Shown piece by piece: positions 34,827 to 46,100 of a stretch of DNA of 64,000 nt. Position 1 is the stretch's first letter, and each line of letters opens with the position of its first letter. Under the pieces are notes generated by a model. The model was not told where the DNA came from. It saw nothing but the letters and a program-made list of their open reading frames with translations, and searched no databases. A program made the translations under genes and the position numbers. This DNA comes from Raphanus sativus (Eukaryota; Streptophyta; Magnoliopsida; Brassicales; Brassicaceae), in NCBI RefSeq assembly GCF_000801105.2, contig NC_079515.1, forward strand, positions 28,791,407-28,855,406, in the 5' to 3' direction.

Positions 34827-36838
34827 CTAGTCACTACTATGTCTATCTGCAAGACATTCCCATAATGGTTTACTAATATTAGCTTCCGCAATAAATCTAC
34901 AAACTCAAAACTCAGGTATGATGTAAGTAGATAACCTCGTTTCCCTTCCATTGCGTCTTTCTTCTCTTGGCAACTTGCACAAAGGAATGGACCATCCCAT
35001 GGACGAAGCTTTCCACAATTAGCCGTTCCAGCATGAATCGAGACACCTTCTCCTGGTTTCACTTCAACTTGACACACAGCACACATGAACAACTTGAACA
35101 TATTGCAAAGCGGGTACTTTGTATATAATCTGTAACAAACAAACAACGAGAATGATCAAGTTTAATCAAAACAAAAGCTTATAAAAAAAATATAAAGTAT
35201 CTATTGCATATCAGAGTGTCGCACCTCTCTGAAAGCATAGCTGATCCCTCTTCAAACAGTTCTTCAAGTAAATCAGGTTCTGCATACTCTTTCTCTATAT
35301 TAGAAGAAGAGTCTGAACTTTTTCTTTTGAACATTGACTTTAACATTCTTTTCCCTTGCTTTTTCGGCGGCGGCACAGATGCAGCTGGTTTTTCTGATGG
35401 TAATATATCAACCACAATACACGTTGTATCGTCGCGAATACCTTTTTTCCCCACAGCTTCCTGTGTGAAGCAATGAGAAGAAAAAAAACATCAAGAAAAG
35501 AATACTGTATATCGTAAAAATATAAGCAACTCAGATACTATTTCTATACTATACTTTAACAATATGCTCGGCGGAAAGTTCGGGTGGCAAACCCCGGCAA
35601 CAATCAAGAGCCTCTTCTGCACTAATTGCATCCCACACACCATCACTTGAGATGATAAGTCGACCACCAGCTGAAGATAACTACATGAACACAACAAATA
35701 CATACATCTTTCAGAATAAAACTCAAAACACTTGTAGAATTTCAGCTAGAGTTAACTCGTGTTTGATGAACCTTGACTTGCTTCACATAAGGAACTGGAA
35801 CAATGTATTGGCCAACATTCAGATCTCCAATGGATCTTGAGAGACAGAGACCACCAGGCCAACATCTCAGAGGACCAATCTAAAACAAGTTTTATTAGAA
35901 TCTTTGAATTTGACAGCTAGCACAAACAAAGTTTCCATATGTGTTAATTCTACAAAGCTAGTATTACTTTCAGTGATTTTTTTTTTTTGCTAGAGAAGTA
36001 CCTCAGTACCACCACCAGTATTTAGCCGACCAACTTCACCACCACTTGCTTTAACGCGGTCTCGCCTGTCATAAAAAGCAAAAGATATCTATATACAAAC
36101 AACTAAAGCAATGGTGGCAACAGAAGGAAAGAAGCGGACTTACTCTTCTTCGTTTATTTCAAGCCGATGATCAGCAGATAAATAATAGACACCACCCTCA
36201 GCAGGCTCAAGTATGCAACGAGAGTCACCTACAGATGCAACACTCACCACCCATCCTTCTACTATGACAAAGGTTACAGTCGTTCCAGACTTCCTTGCTG
36301 ACATGGCAGAAAATAATAAAATCTCAAAATCATATAAGAACAGAACATTAAAAAAAACAAAATAAGAATAAGACAGAGCTGATACCTATTTCCTGGAAAT
36401 CTTTATCGGTTTTGACAAATCCGGCAACCATAGCCCTAGGAAGTGCGGCAACCCAGTCATCTCTGTTGAGATCAGTGGGTATGGCAGCTAATACATTGTT
36501 CAGAAGGTTTTCCTTAGCGTAGATAGCTGCTGCAGAGCCATTGTGTCCATCAAAAAGCTGCAATATAATACAATTAGGAGAGATATCAAATAACAATCCA
36601 ATAGAAGAGCAAGAAAATAGAAACAAACCCCAAAAACAGAGAAGGTAGTAACGCCACCATCGGCCATGACCCTTTGACACTCTGTTTTAACAAAGGTAAA
36701 GTCCTCCCCTTTCTTGCTCTGGTTAAACAGGGCGTGCACAAGTTCAGGGCTGTCTATCTTTTCATTTGCTGATGATTCACGCTTTAGCAAAACTGAAAGT
36801 GGAACTGTATGATGATGATGTTCTCCTTTACTTGACAT
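34827..36838 (-). CDS. Protein phosphatase 2C (PP2C) with C-terminal Cys-rich tail
   Basis: Nine minus-strand exons give 427 residues: 36838-36629, 36557-36386, 36297-36144, 36065-36002, 35879-35772, 35680-35555, 35460-35225, 35129-34936 and a 20-nt last exon 34846-34827. All introns are GT-AG. The enzyme is a Mg2+/Mn2+-dependent Ser/Thr phosphatase. Metal-ligand motifs are LFDGHNG (residues 71-77, with Asp73), SVGDSRC, IISSDGVWD and KKGIRDDTTCIVVDI. After a Lys/Ser-rich linker the C-terminus has CAVCQVEVKPGEG and CASCQEKKDAMEGKR, two CxxC pairs that could bind zinc. The tiny last exon (DRHSSD) was found by splicing to the acceptor at 34847; without it the protein would end in intron sequence. 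Length and structure match At1g47380 (428 residues, recalled). It is divergently transcribed from DYW1, about 0.8 kb apart. Confidence 0.95.
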
Positions 36839-37642
36839 TGTATGTTTACTAAAACCTTCCTCTAACTTCTCTCTCTCTCTACCAAATCTCTCTCATCAGA
36901 TCTTTAAATCAAATTCAAAAACACACACACACACACGGAATCATAATGTCCTCAAAACAAATGATGGATCGTGCGAAGAAATTACGTAATGAGTGTGGGG
37001 GGGGGAGAGAAATAGAGGAAGCATTACGATTTTCTTTTTTTTTATGAAGAAGATCACGCAGAGAGAGAGAAGGCGATGAAGCTTCTTCTTCTACTTCTAC
37101 TTCTACCTCGAATCGAAAATGACGGATCACGGCATTTCTCTTTCCCTCTTTTTTATTTAATTTGTTTTTTAATTAATATTTGTTTTTACAAAAGCTAAAT
37201 TAAACTCCCTCGCCGTTTTCTGTTATAAAAGCTGTCGTTTTGGTTCCCACGTGGTCGACCTGGCTCAACCCATTAATCTCCGATTTGGAACGCTAAAATT
37301 CAACACATACTACGTACACATTTTGCACATATAATCCTTGATTAGAACGTCTTTATTTTCTTCAGTGGACAGTGGTAAGATGGTTTTTTTTTTTTTTTTT
37401 TTTTGGTAAGATGGTTCTTGATTAGAACGTCTTTTTATTTTCATTTTCTGGTTGTGCACGAAACTTTATGTGGACCTGGTGCTAATAGTGAAACAGAGGT
37501 TTTGTTTGGCTGTTTGCAATGTTGTCTGCTTCCTGTAGATATATGTCTGAGAGACTGTTCGGTCTCTCTATTTCTCTCTCCACATTGTAAACTTCCCTCC
37601 AAAGAAAACTTATCCCTTTGTTTGGATTGACCTCCACAAACG
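36839..37642. promoter_or_regulatory. Divergent promoter region of PP2C and DYW1
   Basis: About 800 bp separate the two start codons. The PP2C side has CT/GA-rich leader sequence, a (CA)7 run (36921-36935), an (C/G)9 run near 37000 and a CTTCTA-type tract near 37085. The DYW1 side carries a partial duplication: CTTGATTAGAACGTCTTT occurs at about 37337 and 37418, with poly(T) and repeated GGTAAGATGGTT between them. Confidence 0.5.
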
Positions 37643-38242
37643 ATGGCTCTGGAGTCTGCTTTCTCCATGAGTGTCTGGTCCTTCTCCAAATCAATCTCCT
37701 TTGAGAGAAGCGCCTTATCATTTCACCGAATCACCATCCCCTCGGGAGCAAAGGGAATAATTGCAGGAGAGGGTGAAGTTGAACCCCAGAAGAGGATAAG
37801 CTCCGATCTCAAGAGGGTTTACAAGAACGAGAAAGTAGTGGCTAGAAACACAGTACGACGGGAAGATAAGCATGAGATTTCAAGCCAGAAGAAAGCTATC
37901 GTAGACAGAAGCAAGGCAATAGTAAAGCTGAAATCGTTAGGAGAAGAAGTGAGGAACGCAGGCTATGTTCCAGAGACGAAGTATGTTCTTCATGACATCG
38001 ATGAAGAAGCTAAAGAGAAAGCATTGATGCATCACAGCGAACGGTTGGCTATTGCTTTTGGGCTTATAAACACGCCTCCAGGGACGACTATAAGAGTGAT
38101 GAAGAACTTGAGGATATGTGGAGACTGCCACAACTTCATTAAGATATTATCGAGCATTGAAGATAGAGAGTTCATTGTAAGAGATAACAAGAGGTTTCAT
38201 CATTTTAGAGATGGTTCTTGTTCTTGCCGAGATTATTGGTAG
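37643..38242 (+). CDS. DYW1: DYW1-like stand-alone DYW cytidine deaminase-like editing factor
   Basis: This intronless 199-residue protein has a Ser-rich, transit-peptide-like N-terminus and a full DYW domain but no PPR repeats. The deaminase-like zinc motif is HSE (131-133) with CGDC (159-162). The second metal-binding part includes His187 and CSC (193-195), and the protein ends in DYW. In Arabidopsis, DYW1 (At1g47580) supplies the DYW domain in trans to the PPR protein CRR4, enabling C-to-U editing of the plastid ndhD start codon. The length is shorter than the 239 residues I recall for DYW1, mainly in the region between transit peptide and DYW domain. Position between the PP2C and PUP genes fits the orthologue. 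It converges with the permease gene; only 162 bp separate their stops. The missing PPR array is the normal state of DYW1, not truncation. Confidence 0.92.
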   Translation: MALESAFSMSVWSFSKSISFERSALSFHRITIPSGAKGIIAGEGEVEPQKRISSDLKRVYKNEKVVARNTVRREDKHEISSQKKAIVDRSKAIVKLKSLGEEVRNAGYVPETKYVLHDIDEEAKEKALMHHSERLAIAFGLINTPPGTTIRVMKNLRICGDCHNFIKILSSIEDREFIVRDNKRFHHFRDGSCSCRDYW

Positions 38243-38404
38243 ATTCTTGAATTTAAACTTATTTGGTTTTACTCACAATAACATTTCTAAATGTGTAAAA
38301 ATCAACATTTTTCAATCCAGTATAAGTAAAAATCAACACTGGCAAAGGAAAATAAAATAAAATACAATGGCGTTATTAAGACAAACATATACAACATATA
38401 TAGA

Positions 38405-39676
38405 TCACACACTCAGTGTTTCACTCTGGCTTGCTCTTCTCTTAGCAGACTTGTACAAAGAATATACGTAAGATGCAAAACCAAGTATCCCAGCTAACAA
38501 AGCTCCTCCCTTAAACCATTCAACATCATCATCCATAAACCGAAACGCCACCACCACGAAAATGTTTGCTAAAGGGCTTGCACTGAAGCTGACAACATTA
38601 GAGAAAAGAGTAGAAACCAAACACACTAGACCCACAAGTCCTATAGACATTACTTGCCAGGCAAGTGATAGTCCAGTCAGAGTCAAAACGTAAAGTGGTT
38701 TCCCTTCCTTAAATGTTTCGAAATCTTCTTTGATGTCTCTGAACTCACCGCTTACGAATAGTCCAACCAAACATATCAACGTTGCAATCATGGAAGCGTA
38801 GGTTTGCATCGACATCACCGCGGTAACTTTACTCTCTGTCTTCGGTATGACCTTTTCGAACCCTAACTGCATGATACATAGGGATAAAGAGAAGGCTACC
38901 GTGCCAGAGAAGCCACACCACGCACCGTAACTCATTTTGTAGCCTTCAGCTTCGCAGGGCATATAGGCATCATCTGAAGATGTAATTCCTGTGGCAACTC
39001 CAGAAAGTATAATAGCTAATACGATCCAACGGTTGAATTTGTGTTTGTTGATGATTGCTGTAAAAATGGAAGTGAAGATCAGTTGTGTTGTGAAGATCCA
39101 AAAGAAGAAGATACAATGTGTTCTTCCAATTGCATAAAGTTGGCTATAAGCAGCAAAGAGGACGCCGAGAGAGATGTAAAGAAGAAAGAGTTTGACAAAA
39201 GAAGAAGAAGAATAAGAAATAGTTTCTCTATGGTTAGAAGATAAAGAACGCCACAAGAAGGCAAAGAAGGCTGTAAATGGAAACGCAGCGTTTTGGACCA
39301 TAGACTGAAGCCATGTGCCTTTGAATTGTTTTGGGTCGTCACAGACATCACGTCCTGTTTGTACAAAGTAGAAGTTTAGAAGAAGTTTGGAGAAAACTTG
39401 TCCTGTTACGACCAAACCCGAGCAGACAAAGATCCAAATCCACCAGTTTCGTGTCTTGATAGCTTGTGGCCGATCAAGAGCTGTTGAATTTGATGTTGCT
39501 CTTGGTTGATTCTCAACTCCGACATTAGCTTCTTCTCCTTCTAATAACCAAGCAAAAAATAAAGTTTATATTGTTAGTTTCAATGACTTAAAACATCATC
39601 GTTGTGCCCTGTGACATGAATCATGAATGCACATACCTTGTGTAATTCGGTCCGGGGATTCGGTGTGTAAACCCAT
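38405..39676 (-). CDS. Purine permease (PUP family)
   Basis: Two exons, 39676-39637 and 39540-38405, are joined by a GT-AG intron of 96 nt and give 391 residues. The first exon encodes [13 protein letters not shown], a short cytosolic lead. The rest is a PUP transporter of the drug/metabolite superfamily with about ten membrane helices. It has the family blocks [32 protein letters not shown], an [11 protein letters not shown] helix, an [12 protein letters not shown] loop, [17 protein letters not shown] and [15 protein letters not shown]. Members import adenine, cytokinin bases and other purine-like compounds at the plasma membrane. Substrate cannot be read from sequence. It probably corresponds to the PUP19/PUP20 cluster (At1g47590-47603, recalled). 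The frame is intact and the length typical. Confidence 0.93.
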
Positions 39677-42301
39677 AAAGTTTTCAGGTGGAGAATGGAC
39701 TATAAGTTTTTGATGAAATGTTAAATATAGTTTTCTCAAAACTATTAAGTTAGGAAGATTGCAACAACCATGGTGAGTCCATGACTTTGCATGACATATC
39801 TTTTAATGATTTGGTATCATCGATATACAGTCAAAGAAGCAAGATAAAAATATATACATGGTCAAATATGCCAGGCAATATGATGAATTAATGATGAGCG
39901 AGTAAGCAACTTGCAGAGCAATTCAACGCGGCTCACATTATCTTTTATTATATTCTATTATCCAAAAGATATGTTCGAAAAAAGAAGAAGATATGTTCGT
40001 TTCCTTCCTAGTTGCTTCGAACCAATCCAAACAAACTATTTTCCACACGATATTGAAATATACTGTGGGAAGAAACCAAACTAAATACTCCGGCCTTTCT
40101 AGCTTTTTTTTTTTTGAAAAAGGCCTTTCTAGCTTTCGTTAAGTTGTTTCCAAAACAATTTAAATATGCATAAGTTTCCATGACGATGTTATTTTGCCAA
40201 TTATGTCTCAGTTTATATTTTTGGACTCCTAATTATTCTGTTCCAGTTGTAACCCAATAAAAATATGTCCCGGTAGGCCGGTACAAATGATTATGCGTGG
40301 AGCCTGGTTTCACCCTTCTCTGCGCGAAAAAGTAAAAACAACATTATCGGTAGTTTTACAAAAAGGAGGTTCTAAAGTACAAAATATTAATATTTTAATT
40401 AAAAATTATGTTTTAATATAAATTAAATAACTAAATTATTGGATTAGGACAATTGGTTAATAGATGCCGTTTAATGAAAACAGGTGGACAGATAAGTTCT
40501 CACAGGCTCTGTCGTAGGTGAACCAGTTCTCTCTTCTTCCTAATTTTTTTTTTTAATTTTCTTGAAAGACTAGATACCCATTAATATTTTCTCAATGGAC
40601 ATGTTCTTAAAGCTCAAATCGAATATTTTCGAAGTCCAATAAAAAACCATAAGGCCACCCCGGACTGAAATATATTACAAACAAAAAGATCAGCTAATCT
40701 TTTTCCCTCTAAGAAACAAAGAAGAGATAAGAGAGAGCTAAATTTTGATCCACATCTTAAAAGTGTAGATTTCTTTGAGTTATAAACAAAGTTTGATATG
40801 AATTAGTATTTTAGATTTTCTATATTATTATGTTTAAACTCATATTTATATCAAATAAGATTTTTTTTAAAAAATTATATAATTTATAAATTAGTTTATT
40901 TGAGATTTTATATATACACTCTTATTTAACTTTCTATTAAACATATGCCTTTTATCCGGATCCAGAAAAATTGAACTGTAAACGACACAAAACTACAGGT
41001 TGGATCTGAGAACGAGCAAAATACTTATTAGACTTTTGTGTATATTATGTATACTTGGGTATTTTAGATATGTTTTCACTATTATATATATTTTTGTCAT
41101 CATATTACATATATTTGTAAGTTTCAGTTTCAGGGTTTTGGCTATAGTTTTTAGGTTTAGTAACGTTTCAAAAATTGAAATTATATTTTGGATATTTGAA
41201 TAAAACTTTGGATATATTTGGTTCTTTGGGTAACATTTCAGATTTTTGGATATTTGGATATTTTCATATATTTTTTTTTCTATTTTCGTGTATTTTGTGT
41301 ATTGGTTTTCAGATTTTCAGGTATTTCGAGTTTTCTTGTCCTAAATACCCGAATTAACTTGAACCCAAATTACAAGTACTTTACAAGTAATTGAATAAAA
41401 GACTCGAACCGTCCCAGATCTAAAAAATCGACATGAACCCAAACTTAATTTTTCAAATACCTAGTTGAGTCCAAATGTTTAGGATTCGAAAAATTCAGAC
41501 CTGAAAGGAACTAATTTGTGTGTATTCTAAAAAAGTTATATATTTTTAAGTTGGTGAGACTTAAAATTACTTAGGAGATATTTGGTTAATTTAATAGTTT
41601 AGATTTGTAGGTTTTTTCATTTTGTTGAAATTATTTTTTTGGATTTTTAATAATTTTAAACTTATCTTAAAACATGTTTATTAATTTAACATAATATGTA
41701 TATATATAATTCTGTTTTAACAAATGGTTTACTAAAGTATTTTATCAAATTTGATTTGTAAATATTTGGAATTATATAATGTAAAATGACATGGTATAAA
41801 TTCTGTATTATATATACTAACTCATTTTCATAATTAATGTGTAAATATTATAGAGTTATGTTGAGCATAAAATATGAATTTTAGAGAAAAGTAGTCTTTG
41901 ACATCACATCATAACATTAATCCGGTCTTACTTTTTCTTAAAGTTTTAATATCATATAGATTTTATACATTCTTCTTAATTATTTTGTTTCTATTTATCA
42001 TTCGTTTGTGTCCTTTTAATTTACCGCAATTTTTACCTACTGTTTTCAATCCTCTCTTTTCTTCTCATAACTTTTAAGTGTTCACAGGCGAAACTAAAGT
42101 ATTTAAATACATAAATTAAGGTCCTGGTAACATGTAGCTAGTAACATGCTATCATAAGATCATTAGAAAATCTAAATGTTAAGCAATATTCTGTAGTTTC
42201 CAAGGAATTTGATTTTTAAAAGTTGGTGTACCTTCAACTCTCAAATTCAACTAGCGTCATCATGACAATTGAATCATTTGAAAAAAAAACAATAAGACAA
42301 T
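39677..42301. other. Intergenic region between the purine permease and the transporter
   Basis: The proximal 300 bp is the permease promoter. A micro-insertion lies at 40092-40136. From 40980 to 41500 the DNA is full of GGATATTT, TTTCAGATTTT and CCCGAACC-like phrases, typical of worn Brassicaceae non-autonomous elements. No coding gene is seen. Confidence 0.45.
40092..40136 (-). mobile_element. Micro-retroinsertion of 15 bp with perfect 15-bp TSD
   Basis: GGCCTTTCTAGCTTT at 40092-40106 and 40122-40136 flanks TTTTTTTTTGAAAAA. Read on the minus strand this is a few bases plus a poly(A) tail. Confidence 0.6.
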
Positions 42302-42953
42302 AAAGATGTTTATCTTGATCCAAAGGTTGTCTATATATAATGATCAACCACACAACATTTGCTTAAATATGACCATAATATACAACTATAATGCTGTTTA
42401 CTACTTTGTGAATTTCTCACATCATTGCCTCTCAGCATATGTTGCGACTTCTCTTGCTTATCCCTACATCAACTATTATTATGTTTCTCTAATTTTTTTT
42501 TAACTTCATTGAGGAGTTTGATTATCTCAGGCTCTCAAAACGAATGAAACTTTGGATGTGATAATGGGCAGAAGGAAGATCACAAAATTTCAGCACCTGA
42601 TGCAACTTTGGATTCGGTATGAGTAACCTCTCGGGCCTCATTAGATGTTAACTCAATCTTGTTTATTTTTTGCCAAGTCTGACTTAACTAAGTTTTAAAA
42701 CTTTTGTATCCGTACAAACTCTTCTCATATTATATATGAAATTCACATTTTGGCAAAAAAAAAAAAAAAACGAATGAAACATCTTATAGAAATATGGTGA
42801 AGAAATAGAAATGTAGTAATTTAAGGTTTCAAGTATGGTGAAGAAATAAAAATATAGTAATTTAAGATTTCAAGTATATTATGGACATATTTAAGCAAAT
42901 GTTGTGTGGTTGATCATTATATATAAACCTTTGGATCAAGATAAACATCTTTA
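42302..42953. repeat. Inverted repeat with arms of about 80 bp
   Basis: The left arm 42302-42383 (starting AAAGATGTTTATCTTGATCC) and right arm 42875-42953 (its complement) match at nearly every base. They are separated by about 490 bp, of which 216 bp is a later LINE insertion. Just inside the right arm a unit of about 47 bp (ATGGTGAAGAAATA...) is tandemly duplicated at about 42793-42875. It could be a foldback MITE lying 3' of the transporter gene. Confidence 0.75.
42537..42780 (+). mobile_element. 5'-truncated LINE 3' end with 14-bp TSD
   Basis: AAAACGAATGAAAC at 42537-42550 and 42767-42780 brackets 216 bp that end in CACATTTTGGC plus about 16 A. No coding sequence remains; it looks like a LINE 3' UTR. 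The insertion split the inverted-repeat element described above. Confidence 0.8.
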
Positions 42954-43187
42954 ATGGAAGGAGTTTTCAAGATTGTTAAACGGTGTGATACCAATAAACT
43001 CTTCAAACATCGAAATTCTTCATATTGAAAAAAAGCTTACGGAATATATTACAGATGGCAACGGTCAAATGACCCAATTCAAAACAAAAGCACACTTACA
43101 CAAAAACATAGACAACAGAAATTCACTTTAAAACTTCAAACTTATCAACCAAACAAAATCCACTTACTTCTTAACACAAGCTATTAC

Positions 43188-46100
43188 TCAGTTAGGACTG
43201 AAGAACTTAAGCTTAAGTCCTTGAGTAACCATGCTCCATATCCCACCTATGGAGAACGCCAGGCTGAATGCAACTCCTAACCAACCCAATCCCCAATGGA
43301 AATACCAATTGAAACTGTACTTGGCCGGCTTCTTGATCAAAACCCACATGAAGCAAGGATAAGCAAACGTGACCGGAAGGGTGAGTCCACCGAGCAAACC
43401 CGCGAGACTAGACAGGAAAGGGAGTGCCACGCCGATGAAAAAGGAGACAAAACCAAAAAAGACTCTAAAACCTGATCTGACCCATATTGAACATGGCTTG
43501 TTGGTTCGGCTCGTGTAGCCAGCCTCAAAGCTGTCAAAGGCGGGCATAGAGTATATCTGAAAGCTGCTCAGGCAGCTGAAGACTACTAGGAGAAACGCCG
43601 TCGCTAATAAACCTCGAGGAATGTCGTGAATGTGGAATGCATAAAGAGCAGCGAGCATACCTCCTGAAGGCATCTGTAATACCAAGAAAACTATATAAAT
43701 AAAGCTTATCCTTACGATAATTTTGCTTAAGAAAAACGAACGAAAACTGAACTAAACCACACAAAAAAAACAGAAAAGACAAGAATAATACACCAAACTA
43801 GAGAAGACATAAACCAAGGAGTAAAAGGAACTTACAAGGTTCCCATAAGCCCAAAAACCTCCAATGGAGATTGGAAAGATACACAGAGCAATGAAGAAGT
43901 AAGAAACTTTGGCTCCTCTCCACATTGGTACATGAGCCGGATGCTTAAACGTTGATGGCATCGTCGACTACAAAGATTTTTCACTACTCAAAATACAAGT
44001 CCAGTATATTGCATTAAATAAAAATATAAACAATTTACATTTTCTTTACCTGAATTTCAAGAACCAAGTTGTGACCTCTGAAGGCAAAAGCTACAATACC
44101 AAGAGCATTCAACACAGAAAAAAGCGAACCAGAAAGCGAAGGCATAGCGAGTGGCTCGTAGGAAATAGTGGCTGGTCTTGGTTGACTAACAGAGAGAACC
44201 CAAACCATTGTAGAGTAAGTTATCGCAGTCACTGCTCCTATTAAGGAGAGCCCCGCGATGGAATTGAGGTTTGGAAGTTGAGACAGAACGATGCATAGAG
44301 AAGTAAACACCAGATACCACTCCACTGTTGTTAAAGGGTTCGAGGTGCATAATGGACCACAGACTATTTGGAAAAAGAGTTTCATTGTCTCTCCACCGAT
44401 GAGAATAAGAGCTGTCGCAGTTCCTGCTGATAAGTAAACCGTAGGAAACAATGCAAGCCAAACTCCCAATCTTTCTCCTGTTTAAAATCAAGAATCAAGA
44501 ATCCAAAATATTTAGTAACTAGTGAGGGAATTTTTTTTTTTTTTTTGTAAAACAGTGAGGGAAAAAGTTAGTATCAATGAAAAATGTAGATTTCAGTTAC
44601 CAAAGGCAGCTTGTGCAAGCTCGACATATCGGTTGTAACGTTTGCCCGGGACAGCTTCGTGTAACTGAACTAGAATCCACAGTGTGTAGAGTTGCCAAAT
44701 ATAGGCTATTGTCAGTGACAGAATTCCCCAACTCCTAAACAACATTAGTCGACATAAAAATGGTTTATTCTTGACTTCTTGTTTTATAAAATCTTTTACT
44801 TGATTGCTACTTCAATGGCTTGCCATTACTAAGCCACTGAACTAACCACATATTCAACCTAAGCATAACGAGTTATAAATGATTCAAATGTTCGAACTTG
44901 TAAAATTATAGTGTTTCTTTTATTTTTCCATATAAAATTTATTTTGTCTATAAACATCCCCTAGTCTATATTTGAGAAGTGATTTGCCACATGTCTTCTC
45001 TACAATCGTTTTCACAAAAAAATTGTGACGTGGCTATTAAGATTGATGACATGTCATATGGTTAAATATGACATGGACAATTAAATATAATGCTAATATA
45101 TATTTTTGGAAATCTTTTTAGAATATGACAATAACTCATATATTACATTTAATATTGATTTATATTTTTGGTAAACTTTGTAGAATATGGTAATAACTCA
45201 TAAATCATCACTAAAATAAATATATTCAAATATGATATTTTGAATTTCGAAATATTATATAATTTTACTTTTATAATAATAAAATTTTTATTATCTAAAA
45301 TTTTCTAAATTTTCTGAATTAAAAACAAATAAATCATAATATCATTAGTTTCTTTTAGATATCTACAAATTATATAAATATTATTTAGTTTTAAATTTTG
45401 ATAACTATACAATTTTATATGATTTTTAGTAATTTTGTACAAGTTGATATAATAATTTAACCAAATGAAATAAATAATATTTTCTCTTAATTTTATGCTT
45501 AATTAATGATATTTATATTAATTATTAGTCAAAATAATAAAATATATAATATTAATAAATTACATTTTAAAATATAAAATTTAACTTTAAAAAAATTCAT
45601 CACTACACATGGTGCATGAAAACACCTAGATTAATAATTGTGACATAGCTACTAAAATTGATGACATGTCTTATAGATTAATATGACATGGACAATTATA
45701 TATAATGTTAATTTATATTTTTGATAAAATTTTTAAAATATGATAATAACTCATATATTATATTTATTATCGATTTATATTTTTGGACTTTTTAAAAATA
45801 TGGCAATAACGCATAAATCATCATTAAAATAAATATATTCAATTATGGCATTTCAAATTTTGAAATATCATTTAAATTAAAAATATTTCAAAAATATATA
45901 CATATTTTTAGAAAATTATAAAATTAAATAATAAAATCAATATAAATCGTAAAATCATTAGTTTCTTATATATATTTACAGATTTTATAAATATTGTTTA
46001 ATTTTAATTTTTGACAATTCTGAAATTTTACATATTTATTTAATATATTTAATTAAAATAAATAGATAGAAAAATCTACCTAAGATTATAATTTTAGATA

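Noticed and set aside
37374..37416. Another micro-retroinsertion: GGTAAGATGGTT flanking poly(T)
   Set aside because: A neighbouring CTTGATTAGAACGTC repeat (about 37337 and 37418) shows a larger local duplication, so the simple insertion reading is not secure.
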